DNA of 64,000 nucleotides from Lachnospiraceae bacterium AB2028 (GTDB taxonomy: Bacteria > Bacillota > Clostridia > Lachnospirales > Lachnospiraceae), in the NCBI GenBank assembly GCA_000621425.1, contig KK211276.1, positions 186,001 to 250,000 of the forward strand. Reading direction: 5' to 3'. The notes below the pieces were generated by a model that saw nothing but the letters and a program-made list of their open reading frames with translations, had not been told where the DNA came from and searched no databases. This document shows positions 6,686 to 14,977 of the stretch, one piece after another. How positions within the stretch are numbered: position 1 is the first letter of the stretch; every line of letters begins with the position of its first letter. A program made the translations under genes and the position numbers.

Positions 6686-9421
6686 CTAAAACTGCTCGCT
6701 GTCTATCTGAACCTGAACATTATCGTCAGTATCAACAATTATATTGGTTGAATTCTGCTCCGCCGTATTATCTTCAGGCTGATCGTTTTCCGGAGTATTT
6801 TCTTCTGTCGTACTCTCTTCGTTATTTTCCCCCGGTGCATCCGTAGCATTAGAAAGATTCGGATCAGTACCGTTCTCAAGTATGTACTGCTCTTCCTCCG
6901 GAAGCATATCAGGAAGTCCCGGATCCGAAACATCGCCTTCTTCCGGCATTTCCGGCTCCACGCTGCTGCTGCCGCCGCCAAGACCGTACATTGCATTTAC
7001 AGCATCCTGCATCTTCACATAAGGCTCACCCATCAGTATGGCATTTACAGCTCCGGTGTAGTCAGTCTTGCTATATCCTATTATTTCCATAGCCTGCGCT
7101 TCCGACACACCATAGTCATTCTGAAGCGCAAGAAGTATGTTATTCCTGGTAGCATCAATGTCGCTGATCACGCCCAAAGTTTCCGCATCCGCTTTCAGTG
7201 CTTCATAACGCTTTAAGCCCTGGAAAAGCGCATCAAGTGCCTTATCATTCATACCCATAGCCTTGTACTGGCCATAGGACTCATACTTACGGTCCATAAG
7301 AATAATGGTCTTGGAACGGTCATAGATCAGCTGATCGCTCTCATTCAGTTTCTTTCCGTACATGGAATAAAAAGCTTCCTTATAGTCTTGGTCATAGTAC
7401 GCCGCTCTTGCAGACTTCATAACATTTGCCTTCGGCAGTAGCACAGCAAGGACTATAGCTGCAGCCAAAACAGATACTGCAAAAGCTGCAGACCTTACAA
7501 TATATTTCCTGGGAATCTTCGGTCCCTTTTCCTCTTCCCCTGCAGGCTTTTCCTTTTTAGGTTTCTTTTCCTTAGGCTTCTTGGGTTTCTTTTCCTTGGG
7601 TTTCTTTTCTTTCTTTTTCTTCTTTTTCTTGCCCTTTTCTTCGCCCTCAGCATCAAGCTCATTCAGGATCTGCTTGTTCTCATCGCTAAGCTTGGTCTCA
7701 TTTTCTTCAGGTGATCCCTCTTCATCTTCCTCATAAAATACAGCCTCTAAAAGTGCCGCAATCAGGCCTTTCTTTTTATCGCCCTTTTCTTTTTTCTTCT
7801 TTTTATTGTCAGATGAGTCATCTGCTCCGTCAGCCGCCGCAGAATCTCCATCCGATGCAGATTCCTCTGACATGTCACCGGGTATATCTGAAATATCATC
7901 CAAAAGATCCATATCAGATGATGCACCGGCATCAACATCGGCAGACTCAGACGGTGTTTCACCATCAGTGTCAGTTTCTGCATCTTTATCCTTTTTCTTT
8001 TTTCCAAACAATTTTGCAAAGATGGAATCGCCTTTTTCCTTCTTTTTCTTTTCTTTCTTTTTCTTCTTGGATTTCTTTCCGCCATCAGACTCTTCTTCGT
8101 CAGAATCGTCGTCAAAGCTTTCCGGATCAACATCCGGCTCTTTTAAAAGATCAGCATTTACTGCCTCATTGTTGTCAGACTTTTCAAGAACATCTTTTAT
8201 ATCACCCAGATCACCATCCAGCACATCCATATCTGAAAGCATATCCAGTATATCCGCATCCCCTTCAGTACTGGGCAGGCTTTCGCCGGGAACGTCTGCT
8301 TCTGCAGCCGCTATACGTGCCTCCAGATCATCAGGATCCATATCAGCCAGTTCACTTAAGTCACTCTGTATACCATCCCCGGCACCATCGCCCTTAAGCA
8401 ATGACATCAGATCATCGGCTTCGCCCTCGGCATCAACATCCTCGGAGAAGTCAGAAATAGCCTCATCATCAATAAGTCCGTTTTCTCCAACAGCCGATAA
8501 TAAATCATCGACAGCATTTATATCATCGATATCACTGATTCCATCAGCCGCCTCGTTTTCAGGCGCATCACTATCAGCCGGTACTTCCTCCGGTACGGCA
8601 TCATCTATTTCTTTCTGAACATCCGCAGGGATTTCATCTAAGATTTCATTTACTGCAGCATCTATTGTTTCTTCGTCTGAACCTTCAACAACAGTTTCTA
8701 CATCAGCTATACCGTCACTATCTTCTTCGCCAGCAAAATCACCAGCAATATCTTCCGGTAACTCTGTTTCCGGAGCAGACTCTTCCGACATATCTATATT
8801 TTCGTCCTGACTTTCACCCACAGGCATATCAGGATTTTCGGATAAATCAGCATCCTCCGGCACGGCATCCAGATCACTTACAGATTCTGCCATGTCAGAC
8901 ATTGGGCTGCCTTCACTTGCCGGGTCTTCATCCGCAGAAATATTAGTTTCCGCAACATCAGAAACATCCCCGATGCCGGCATTCTCTGCCCCTTCGCCAA
9001 CTATATCACCTTCGGGCTCTACCGCTTCGGAAATATCCCCGGGAACATCATAGCTTTCACCGGTAGGAAGAACACTATCATCTGCATCTTCTTCAAATGC
9101 CTCGATCTCGCTTGCAAGCTCATCCGCTGAAATCCCATCAAGATTAAAATCTTTTGCTCCCTGGGAATTAAGATCCAACTCAGGAACATCGGCAGTTTCC
9201 GGCACATCAAAATCACCGGGAACATTGTCTGCTACATCTGCTGCTACAACATCATCTGATGTAATCTCTTCTGTTACAGATTCCGTTACGTTTTCAGCAA
9301 CAGCATCAGCAGGAACAGCCACATCAACAGTAGCATTTTTTTCTTCCGGTTCCTTTTTTTCTTTTTTCGGATTTAATGCTTGAGCAAGTAATTGATCAAG
9401 GTACTCTTCTTCTGAACTCAT
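6686..9421 (-). CDS. Very acidic single-pass membrane protein of unknown function
   Basis: 911 residues from the preferred ATG at 9421, which has GAGGG seven bases upstream. An ATG nine codons earlier has no ribosome site. Residues 1 to about 440 are an Asp/Glu/Ala/Ser-rich, presumably disordered stretch with many short repeats of the type ADVPE, DVAE and SDMD. Several Lys-rich blocks (KKKKKEKKKKEK, KEKKPKKPKEKKPKK) follow, then one transmembrane helix (VRSAAFAVSVLAAAIVLAVL) and an approximately 240-residue C-terminal region. That region starts with a helical, TPR-like segment (ARAAYYDQDYKEAFYSMYGKKL) and ends in an acidic, Asn/Glu/Thr-rich tail. The topology is probably N-in, with the basic block next to the membrane. 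I do not recognise a functional domain. The N-terminal MSSEEEYLDQLLAQAL segment looks conserved-type and could be an interaction motif. Confidence 0.75.
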   Translation of the reverse strand: MSSEEEYLDQLLAQALNPKKEKKEPEEKNATVDVAVPADAVAENVTESVTEEITSDDVVAADVADNVPGDFDVPETADVPELDLNSQGAKDFNLDGISADELASEIEAFEEDADDSVLPTGESYDVPGDISEAVEPEGDIVGEGAENAGIGDVSDVAETNISADEDPASEGSPMSDMAESVSDLDAVPEDADLSENPDMPVGESQDENIDMSEESAPETELPEDIAGDFAGEEDSDGIADVETVVEGSDEETIDAAVNEILDEIPADVQKEIDDAVPEEVPADSDAPENEAADGISDIDDINAVDDLLSAVGENGLIDDEAISDFSEDVDAEGEADDLMSLLKGDGAGDGIQSDLSELADMDPDDLEARIAAAEADVPGESLPSTEGDADILDMLSDMDVLDGDLGDIKDVLEKSDNNEAVNADLLKEPDVDPESFDDDSDEEESDGGKKSKKKKKEKKKKEKGDSIFAKLFGKKKKDKDAETDTDGETPSESADVDAGASSDMDLLDDISDIPGDMSEESASDGDSAAADGADDSSDNKKKKKEKGDKKKGLIAALLEAVFYEEDEEGSPEENETKLSDENKQILNELDAEGEEKGKKKKKKKEKKPKEKKPKKPKEKKPKKEKPAGEEEKGPKIPRKYIVRSAAFAVSVLAAAIVLAVLLPKANVMKSARAAYYDQDYKEAFYSMYGKKLNESDQLIYDRSKTIILMDRKYESYGQYKAMGMNDKALDALFQGLKRYEALKADAETLGVISDIDATRNNILLALQNDYGVSEAQAMEIIGYSKTDYTGAVNAILMGEPYVKMQDAVNAMYGLGGGSSSVEPEMPEEGDVSDPGLPDMLPEEEQYILENGTDPNLSNATDAPGENNEESTTEENTPENDQPEDNTAEQNSTNIIVDTDDNVQVQIDSEQF

Positions 9422-9474
9422 CTCCAAACCCTCTGTGCCATAAAACACGCCAATTTATTTTACCACAAATATAC

Positions 9475-9488
9475 TGTTATTTGTAACA
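9475..9488. promoter_or_regulatory. Inverted repeat TGTTA-N4-TAACA upstream of the acidic membrane protein
   Basis: The bases TGTTATTTGTAACA form a perfect 5-bp inverted repeat with a 4-bp spacer, about 55 bp upstream of the chosen start codon. On the minus strand TTACAA (inside the repeat) and TAAAAT 18 bases further on could be the -35 and -10 of a promoter, so the repeat may be an operator. The site is short and could be chance. Confidence 0.3.
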
Positions 9489-9558
9489 AAATCTTATCAC
9501 ATCGGCCAGGGGAATCCTGCCCACTGATGCGTTGCCAATCAAATAAGCTGGAATGCAA

Positions 9559-9591
9559 AAAGGCATCCCTTCATCAGCTGGGATGCCTTTC
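9559..9591 (-). terminator. Rho-independent terminator of cheV
   Basis: On the minus strand AAGGCATCCC and GGGATGCCTT form a 10-bp stem with a 9-base loop, followed by a T-run. It lies about 25 bp downstream of the cheV stop. Confidence 0.85.
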
Positions 9592-9617
9592 ATAAAATTT
9601 AATGTTCAGATTCCTTA

Positions 9618-10538
9618 CTATTCTTCTTCAGCACTTGCTGCGTTAATGCCAAGAATAGTATCAATAGTGCGGACGAGATTTCCTATCTCAGGCTTGGTAA
9701 GCTGTGCATCTGCACCAAGCTGCTCGCCCTTGCGACGCATTTCCGTATTTATCAGGGATGAGAAGATTATAACAGGAATGTCCTTTAATTCATCATCATC
9801 CTTTATGAGCTTTGTAAGCCTGTGGCCGTCCATCTGAGGCATTTCAATATCGGTGATAACGCACTGGCAGTTCTTTGCGACGGTTCCCTGTGACTTCCAC
9901 ATTACGAGATGATCCCATGCCTGCTGGCCGTTCTCGGTATGAGTAGTATTCACGTATCCTGCCCTGCGAAGACTCTCAACGATAAGCTTGTTAAGAAGTG
10001 CTGAATCCTCAGCGATAAGGATAGGAGTCTCATTTCTTGAGCGTCTGCCCATCTCATCGATTTCCTGAACCTTAAGGCCGGTCTCAGGATTGATATCCGT
10101 AACGATCTTCTCGAAGTCGAGGATGATTATAAGCTTTCCATCCTTCTTTATGATACCGGTGGATACGCCGTCTTCAGTATTGTTGATAGTTGAATCCGGC
10201 TTTATGATCTCTGTCCAGGATACTCTGTATATTCCGATAACGGAGTCAACATGGAAAGCCATATTAAGGCCGTTAAAGTTGGTGATAATGAAAAGACCCT
10301 TAGGCTCTGACTGTCCCCTCTGAAGGCAGTTCTTAAGGTCTATTGCAGTGATCATGCTTTCACGGGGCATGAACACGCCCTCTACGGAAGGATGTGAATT
10401 GGGAACCGGAGTAACCGCCTGGTAAGGAATTATCTCACGGATCTTGGCAACGTTTATTCCGTAGGAATTGCCATCAAGCATGAACTCAAGAATTTCCAGC
10501 TCATTGGTGCCGTTTTCAAGTAGTATCTTTGTATCCAT
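9618..10538 (-). CDS. cheV: Chemotaxis protein CheV (CheW domain fused to receiver domain)
   Basis: 306 residues from the ATG at 10538; a GTG three codons upstream is an alternative. The N-terminal half, about residues 10-160, is a CheW-like coupling domain (LEFMLDGNSYGINVAKIREII, VPNSHPSVEGVFMPR) that docks CheA to chemoreceptors. The C-terminal half is a response-regulator receiver with ILIAEDSALLNKLI (acidic pocket), CVITDIEMPQMDG (phospho-acceptor Asp) and VIIFSSL. CheV proteins help couple receptors to CheA and, when phosphorylated, contribute to adaptation. The gene stands alone between its own promoter and terminator. Two chemoreceptors are in the window (35541 and 60229), but no flagellar or core che operon. 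Confidence 0.95.
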   Translation of the reverse strand: MDTKILLENGTNELEILEFMLDGNSYGINVAKIREIIPYQAVTPVPNSHPSVEGVFMPRESMITAIDLKNCLQRGQSEPKGLFIITNFNGLNMAFHVDSVIGIYRVSWTEIIKPDSTINNTEDGVSTGIIKKDGKLIIILDFEKIVTDINPETGLKVQEIDEMGRRSRNETPILIAEDSALLNKLIVESLRRAGYVNTTHTENGQQAWDHLVMWKSQGTVAKNCQCVITDIEMPQMDGHRLTKLIKDDDELKDIPVIIFSSLINTEMRRKGEQLGADAQLTKPEIGNLVRTIDTILGINAASAEEE

Positions 10539-10636
10539 ACGCTCCACCTCATCTGTTTTTTTTAATTAAGGCCCAGTCCCTAAATTAAGCTACTGTTCCT
10601 AAATCGCTCACAGCTATTGTTCACGACATCATAAAC

Positions 10637-10665
10637 ATTATACAAAACATTGTTTCAAAAGTCCA
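10637..10665 (-). promoter_or_regulatory. Promoter of cheV
   Basis: On the minus strand TGGACT (10665-10660) and TATAAT (10642-10637) are 17 bases apart, about 100 bp upstream of the cheV start. The -10 is a perfect match; the -35 is moderate. Confidence 0.6.
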
Positions 10666-10695
10666 CTTGTTTTGTCTATTTTTATCAAATTACTA

Positions 10696-11454
10696 CTAAT
10701 CCAGAGATAATTCAGCACGGTCGCTTCCATTTCTCATCACCATCGTCACCGATGAAACATCCGCCTTTGACTCTTCCACTTCTATCAAAAGCACCAATTC
10801 ATCGCTTGCGCCTGCCTCAAGTGTCTCACGGCAGGATGAAAGGTCATTTAAGAGCAGAGTGGTAAGCGCCGCCTTGGTACTGCCATCTCCCAGCTTAAAT
10901 GCAAAATGTGCATCCATTGAGGCCATATCCAGCAGCTTATCTTCTCCTGATGAATTAACCGCAGAAAACTTAAATACAACAAGCTTATTTCCGGGCGATG
11001 CAGTTACGATTCCCTGCCAGTCGCCTTCAGTCGTTGCCTCCGGATACTTATCACAAACAGTATACCCTGCACTTTCTATATCTATACCACTTATCCCGAA
11101 AAACTCATCAATATCCGTATAAACAGGTTCCGGCGGCAGCACTTCACCTGAGTCTTCACCGGAATCCTCATCGCTGCTATCCTCTTCCTGCTTTGCAGCT
11201 TCCTCCTGTCTGCGCAGTTCAGCCGCCTGAGCCTGCATTGCTGCCTTGCGTTCCAGCTTAGCCTGCTCTTCCGCATACTCTTCGGCCGTTACCATAGATT
11301 CTGAGTAATTTGCATCATACTTCAAAAGCAGCCCTGCAGCATACTCCTCCACCTTCCTCATATCCTCTTCCGGAAGGTCAGGAATCGCATTACCGCAGCC
11401 GCAAAGACATACCGCAGCCAGACTTATGATTAGAAATTGAATTGTTCTTTTCAC
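10696..11454 (-). CDS. Secreted lipoprotein of unknown function with coiled-coil segment
   Basis: 252 residues with a type II signal peptide: basic start MKRT, a hydrophobic core and a lipobox LCGC that puts the lipidated cysteine at residue 20. Residues about 55-100 are an Ala/Glu/Lys/Arg/Gln-rich heptad-like stretch (AEEQAKLERKAAMQAQAAELRRQEEAAKQ in parts), followed by an acidic Ser/Glu linker. The C-terminal 130 residues look like a beta-rich globular domain; in its middle is VVFKFSAVNSSGEDKLLDM, of the sort seen in extracellular immunoglobulin-like (DUF4352-type) domains. No enzymatic motif is visible. It is most likely anchored to the outer face of the membrane. It has its own promoter just after the histidine kinase gene. 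Confidence 0.7.
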   Translation of the reverse strand: MKRTIQFLIISLAAVCLCGCGNAIPDLPEEDMRKVEEYAAGLLLKYDANYSESMVTAEEYAEEQAKLERKAAMQAQAAELRRQEEAAKQEEDSSDEDSGEDSGEVLPPEPVYTDIDEFFGISGIDIESAGYTVCDKYPEATTEGDWQGIVTASPGNKLVVFKFSAVNSSGEDKLLDMASMDAHFAFKLGDGSTKAALTTLLLNDLSSCRETLEAGASDELVLLIEVEESKADVSSVTMVMRNGSDRAELSLD

Positions 11455-11532
11455 TTTTTTCCTCTGTTTATTTTTTGCGCCCCTGCTGTAAGTATACTTT
11501 TACAGCATCCACTACTTTGGACACTTTAAAAC

Positions 11533-11561
11533 ATTTTATCATTTGAAAGTTGCTTAGACAA
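11533..11561 (-). promoter_or_regulatory. Promoter of the lipoprotein gene
   Basis: On the minus strand TTGTCT (11561-11556) and TAAAAT (11538-11533) are spaced by 17 bases, beginning directly after the histidine kinase stop codon. Confidence 0.5.
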
Positions 11562-11566
11562 GTAGA

Positions 11567-13063
11567 CTATTTCGACGCAAACTCGCACCAGAATTCCACC
11601 CCGTCGTCATAGTTTACCACACCATATCGGCCTTTCATTGATTCCATTATCGCTTTTACGATAGACAACCCTAGGCCGCTGCCGCCATACTCCCTAGTCC
11701 TTGCCCTGTCCACCTTGTAGAATTTATCCCAAAGCCGGTCTATGCTTTCCTCCGGAATAGGAGACCCGCTATTGAAAACGCTTATCCTTACAGCCTCACC
11801 TTCAGATCCGGCTTTTATATGTATTTCTTTTTTTCCGTCACAGTAGTGAATCGCATTGCTGATATAGTTTCTCAGGACTTCCTCTGCCTGATACTCGTCA
11901 GCCCATACGAACAGCCCCTGTTTCTCCGTATAGAAAACCTTTATTCCCGATTCTTCTGTCACCATGTCAAAGGACTGTATGCAGTTCACAATAAGCTCAT
12001 TAATGTCAAACCGCTCCATCACCATCCCGTCCCGGCCGCTCTCAACCTGATTCAGGAGTATCAGCCGCTTTACGAGATGATCCATTTTCTCTGCCTCATC
12101 CATTATTACATCGCAATAAAATTCACGGCTTTCTGCGTCATCGTTTACGCCTTCCTTGAGCCCTTCCGCATATCCTTTCACAAGGGCGATGGGTGTCTTA
12201 AGCTCATGGGAAACATTAGCTATGAACTCTGACCTGCGTTCATCCGCGCGTTCCCGCTCTTCAATATCCTTTAACAGTTCCAGCTGGGTACTCTTAAGAT
12301 CCGATATAGTGGTTTCCAGCTTTTCAGACATTGTATTAATATCGGCTCCCAGCAGCGCTATCTCCTTTGCGCCTCCACCGTCATATTTTTCACTGAAATC
12401 AAGTTCACTAACCTGCCTGGAAATTCTTGAAAGCTTTTCCACCGGATCCGTTATCTTTTTTGCGGCATACCATATGACCAGGGCAGATATCAGGACGGCA
12501 GCAATGCCGACTATATGGAAAAAGCGGATGGACATCCTTACGCTTTCCCTTATGCTTTCCATAGGGGTCCTAATCAGGAAAAAATTATCAACATCCATAT
12601 TTCCCCATATTATCAGGTACTCGCTGCCGCTAAAGGGATCCTTTACTTTGGATATCACATAATTCTCAGCACTTTCTATAATTTCAGACCGGTTCTGCTC
12701 CCTCTCAAAGATCATGCCCCTGAGCTGCATCGTGATCTGATCCGAATCGCTCATTGTGGAATACACGGTATTAGATGCAGCATCCGTTATTATGAAATCC
12801 ATATTATTGATGCTGCAGATCTTGATCATCTCGGAATTGAATTCATCAGTTCCTATAGTGCCTGCATCATAACTGGTTTTAAGCGCCCTATAGGTTTCCA
12901 CTAACTTTTTTTCCTTATCCCTGAGATAAAAATCTTCCAGAAAAAAAGAATTAACAATACCGCAGACAACCAGCGTTCCCGTAAGCAGCAGAACAAAAAT
13001 AATAATAAGCTCTTTTTTCAATGAAAGTCTGCCAATATGACCTTTTTCTTGCAGCAAAATCAT
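11567..13063 (-). CDS. Membrane sensor histidine kinase of a two-component system
   Basis: About 498 residues from the ATG at 13063, which follows the response-regulator stop by one base and uses the GGAG inside that gene's last codons. A TTG start six codons earlier is unlikely. Layout: a transmembrane helix near residues 20-40, an extracellular sensor region of about 130 residues, a second helix (FFHIVGIAAVLISALVIWYA), a HAMP domain, a dimerisation/phospho-acceptor helix with FIANVSHELKTPIALVKGYAEG, and a GHKL ATPase with N-box NYISNAIHYC and G-boxes including GGSGLGLSIVKAIM. This is the HPK1/VanS-like class. The ligand is unknown. It forms an operon with its regulator and with a small membrane protein upstream. 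Confidence 0.93.
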   Translation of the reverse strand: MILLQEKGHIGRLSLKKELIIIFVLLLTGTLVVCGIVNSFFLEDFYLRDKEKKLVETYRALKTSYDAGTIGTDEFNSEMIKICSINNMDFIITDAASNTVYSTMSDSDQITMQLRGMIFEREQNRSEIIESAENYVISKVKDPFSGSEYLIIWGNMDVDNFFLIRTPMESIRESVRMSIRFFHIVGIAAVLISALVIWYAAKKITDPVEKLSRISRQVSELDFSEKYDGGGAKEIALLGADINTMSEKLETTISDLKSTQLELLKDIEERERADERRSEFIANVSHELKTPIALVKGYAEGLKEGVNDDAESREFYCDVIMDEAEKMDHLVKRLILLNQVESGRDGMVMERFDINELIVNCIQSFDMVTEESGIKVFYTEKQGLFVWADEYQAEEVLRNYISNAIHYCDGKKEIHIKAGSEGEAVRISVFNSGSPIPEESIDRLWDKFYKVDRARTREYGGSGLGLSIVKAIMESMKGRYGVVNYDDGVEFWCEFASK

Positions 13064-13064
13064 C

Positions 13065-13745
13065 TTATTTCTCCGGTTCAAACTTGTAGCCGAGTCCCCA
13101 GATCGTATGGATATAGTTTCCCCTTGCGCCCAGCTTACTCCTGAGCTTTTTTACATGGGTATCAATAGTCCTTGCGTCCCCGAAATAATCATAATTCCAT
13201 ACGCTGTTGAGTATCTTTTCACGGGACAGGGCTATGCCCTTATTCTCCATAAAGTACACTAACAGTTCAAATTCCTTAATGCTTAAGTCCACCGGATCCC
13301 CGTCCACATAAACTATGTGGGCAGTCTGGTCCACACGGATTGCGCCGCATTCTATCATCTCCTCGGTCACTGCATCAGATGTACGCCTGAGTATCGCCTC
13401 CACTCTTGCCACAAGGATCTTGGGAGAAAAAGGCTTGGATATATATTCATCCACACCCAGCTTAAAGCCTAAAAGCTCATCCTTTTCTTCCGCCCTTGCG
13501 GTCAGCATTATGATGGGAAGGGATGATGACTTCCTTATTTCCTTGCAGACCTCCCAGCCGTCCATTTCCGGCATCATTACATCCAGGATCATCAGTGAAA
13601 TATCCTTTTCCTTATAGAAAATATCAAGTGCCTGCTTTCCGTTCTCCGCTTCCAGCACGCTATACCCTGTTTTCGTAAGGAAGTCCGAAAGAAGCTTTCT
13701 CATCCTGCTTTCATCATCTACTATCAGTATTGTCTGTTTTGCCAT
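13065..13745 (-). CDS. OmpR/PhoB-family response regulator
   Basis: 226 residues from the ATG at 13745, chosen because AGAAGG lies eight bases upstream; a GTG three codons earlier is possible. The receiver domain has LIVDDES (acidic pocket), LMILDVMMPEMDG (phospho-acceptor Asp55), MLTARAEEKDE and YISKPFSPK (conserved Lys). The winged-helix DNA-binding domain (VDLSIKEFELLVYFMENKG, LNSVWNYDYFGDARTIDTHVKKLR) is of the OmpR/PhoB type, binding direct repeats upstream of target promoters after phosphorylation. The partner kinase starts one base after its stop, so the two are co-transcribed and probably translationally coupled. No target is evident in the window. Confidence 0.94.
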   Translation of the reverse strand: MAKQTILIVDDESRMRKLLSDFLTKTGYSVLEAENGKQALDIFYKEKDISLMILDVMMPEMDGWEVCKEIRKSSSLPIIMLTARAEEKDELLGFKLGVDEYISKPFSPKILVARVEAILRRTSDAVTEEMIECGAIRVDQTAHIVYVDGDPVDLSIKEFELLVYFMENKGIALSREKILNSVWNYDYFGDARTIDTHVKKLRSKLGARGNYIHTIWGLGYKFEPEK

Positions 13746-13760
13746 TCTTATCACCTTCTA

Positions 13761-14372
13761 TCACTGAGCCTGTATTTCGGCCGCCCTTTCCCTGAGCTCG
13801 GCCTCGCGCTCCGTCAGTTCCGCATCCCATGCAGCATACTTATTCTGTAATGCCGTTTCATAATTCAGGATATTAGGAGTATCGCTCTTAAATGCTATGA
13901 TAAACATTACAACGATCGCCGCAGCAAGAAAGCCTATTACTATCCTATGGGACAATATTTTATTTTTACTTTCCTGCTTTTCCTTTTTCAGGCTCCGCCT
14001 CAGCTTGTTGAAATTTTCTTCCGTAAGCTGCTGGTCATTTACAGCCTCCGTTTCCCGGGTCTTGGTTATCCCTGAAAACATCTCCACCGGAATCCCCCTA
14101 AGCTCATGGTCCAGCTCCGTGGAATGTTCCTTAAGGAATCCATACATTTCCGCCATATATATCAGGCCTTCGGGAGTACGCAAAGAAGAAGAATTTATAA
14201 TCTTGTCATAAAGAAGATGCACCACCTTAGGCTTGGTGTAGTCTATCTGCTGCTCAAGCTTATGTATGCGCTTAAGCTCCCTTTCGGCATCATCCGCAAC
14301 CACTTTGTCCGCATAAGAAAAAGCCCCCAGCTCAAACCGTTCTTCTTTTTTTTCTGAATCCTTATTTTTCAT
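13761..14372 (-). CDS. Small membrane protein of unknown function, first gene of the two-component operon
   Basis: 203 residues from the ATG at 14372, six bases after GGGTG; a GTG three codons upstream is the alternative. The first 140 residues are soluble, charged and helical. One transmembrane helix follows (IVIGFLAAAIVVMFIIAF), then about 40 residues ending in a Glu/Arg/Ala-rich coiled-coil tip (LTEREAELRERAAEIQ). The long soluble part is therefore probably cytoplasmic. No domain is recognised. It sits 15 bp upstream of the response regulator with no terminator between, so it may be an accessory sensor or regulator of that system. That role is inferred from position only. Confidence 0.6.
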   Translation of the reverse strand: MKNKDSEKKEERFELGAFSYADKVVADDAERELKRIHKLEQQIDYTKPKVVHLLYDKIINSSSLRTPEGLIYMAEMYGFLKEHSTELDHELRGIPVEMFSGITKTRETEAVNDQQLTEENFNKLRRSLKKEKQESKNKILSHRIVIGFLAAAIVVMFIIAFKSDTPNILNYETALQNKYAAWDAELTEREAELRERAAEIQAQ

Positions 14373-14411
14373 TCTGTTCACCCAAAATCATATGCCCACG
14401 GTACAGTTATG

Positions 14412-14417
14412 ATTATA
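14412..14417 (-). promoter_or_regulatory. -10 element for the membrane protein/two-component operon
   Basis: A perfect TATAAT on the minus strand lies about 40 bp upstream of the 14372 start. No good -35 is visible at the usual distance; the upstream sequence is A/T-rich. Confidence 0.4.
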
Positions 14418-14468
14418 CCAAAAATTTTTGTGAATAAATTTCTTACACATTCCGATGGATATAAAAAA

Positions 14469-14491
14469 GCTCTTCTGCATGGCAGAAGAGC
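14469..14491 (-). terminator. Terminator downstream of nrdR
   Basis: GCTCTTCTGC and GCAGAAGAGC form a 10-bp stem with a 3-base loop, followed on the minus strand by a run of six T. The other side also has a short T-run, so it may act in both directions. Confidence 0.88.
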
Positions 14492-14509
14492 CCTTTTCAT
14501 CCTCACAGA

Positions 14510-14962
14510 TCAGATACCGAGCGTCTTTTTCAGCTCGTCAACAAACACATTCACATCCCTGAATTCCCTATATACAGATGCAAACCTGACATAGGCAACA
14601 GCGTCGATTTCCTTGAGCTTGTTCATAACCAGCTCACCCACAACACTGCTGGAGATTTCCTTATCCTCCATAGAGAAAAGCTCTGTCTCGACCTCATCCA
14701 CTATGTTGGTAAGCTGATCCGCACTAATGGGACGCTTATGGCATGCCCTGAGTATTCCGTCTTCGATCTTTCTTCTGTTGTACGCTTCACGATTGTTATC
14801 TTTCTTGATGATAATGAGCGGTATTGTTACCACTTTCTCAATCGTGGAAAAGCGCTTATTGCACTCAAGGCAGATCCTACGGCGTCTGATGGATGAATCA
14901 TCATCCGCCGGTCTTGAATCTGATACTTTTGTTTCTGCATATCCGCAAAAAGGACATTTCAT
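14510..14962 (-). CDS. nrdR: Transcriptional repressor NrdR
   Basis: 150 residues, standard length. An N-terminal zinc ribbon uses Cys3, Cys6, Cys31 and Cys34 (KCPFC and ICLEC), followed by RRRRICLECNKRFSTIEKV and an ATP-cone domain from about residue 45. NrdR senses ATP/dATP and represses ribonucleotide reductase genes through NrdR boxes. No nrd gene is in the window. The gene starts 15 bp after the pnp stop and is followed by a clear terminator, so it is the last gene of a pnp-nrdR transcript. Confidence 0.95.
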   Translation of the reverse strand: MKCPFCGYAETKVSDSRPADDDSSIRRRRICLECNKRFSTIEKVVTIPLIIIKKDNNREAYNRRKIEDGILRACHKRPISADQLTNIVDEVETELFSMEDKEISSSVVGELVMNKLKEIDAVAYVRFASVYREFRDVNVFVDELKKTLGI

Positions 14963-14977
14963 AAATTCTACCCTCTG

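Noticed and set aside
7806-8618. Ser-rich 270-codon plus-strand frame opposite the acidic membrane protein
   Set aside because: It is the antisense shadow of the Asp/Glu codons, has no ribosome site and no protein-like features.
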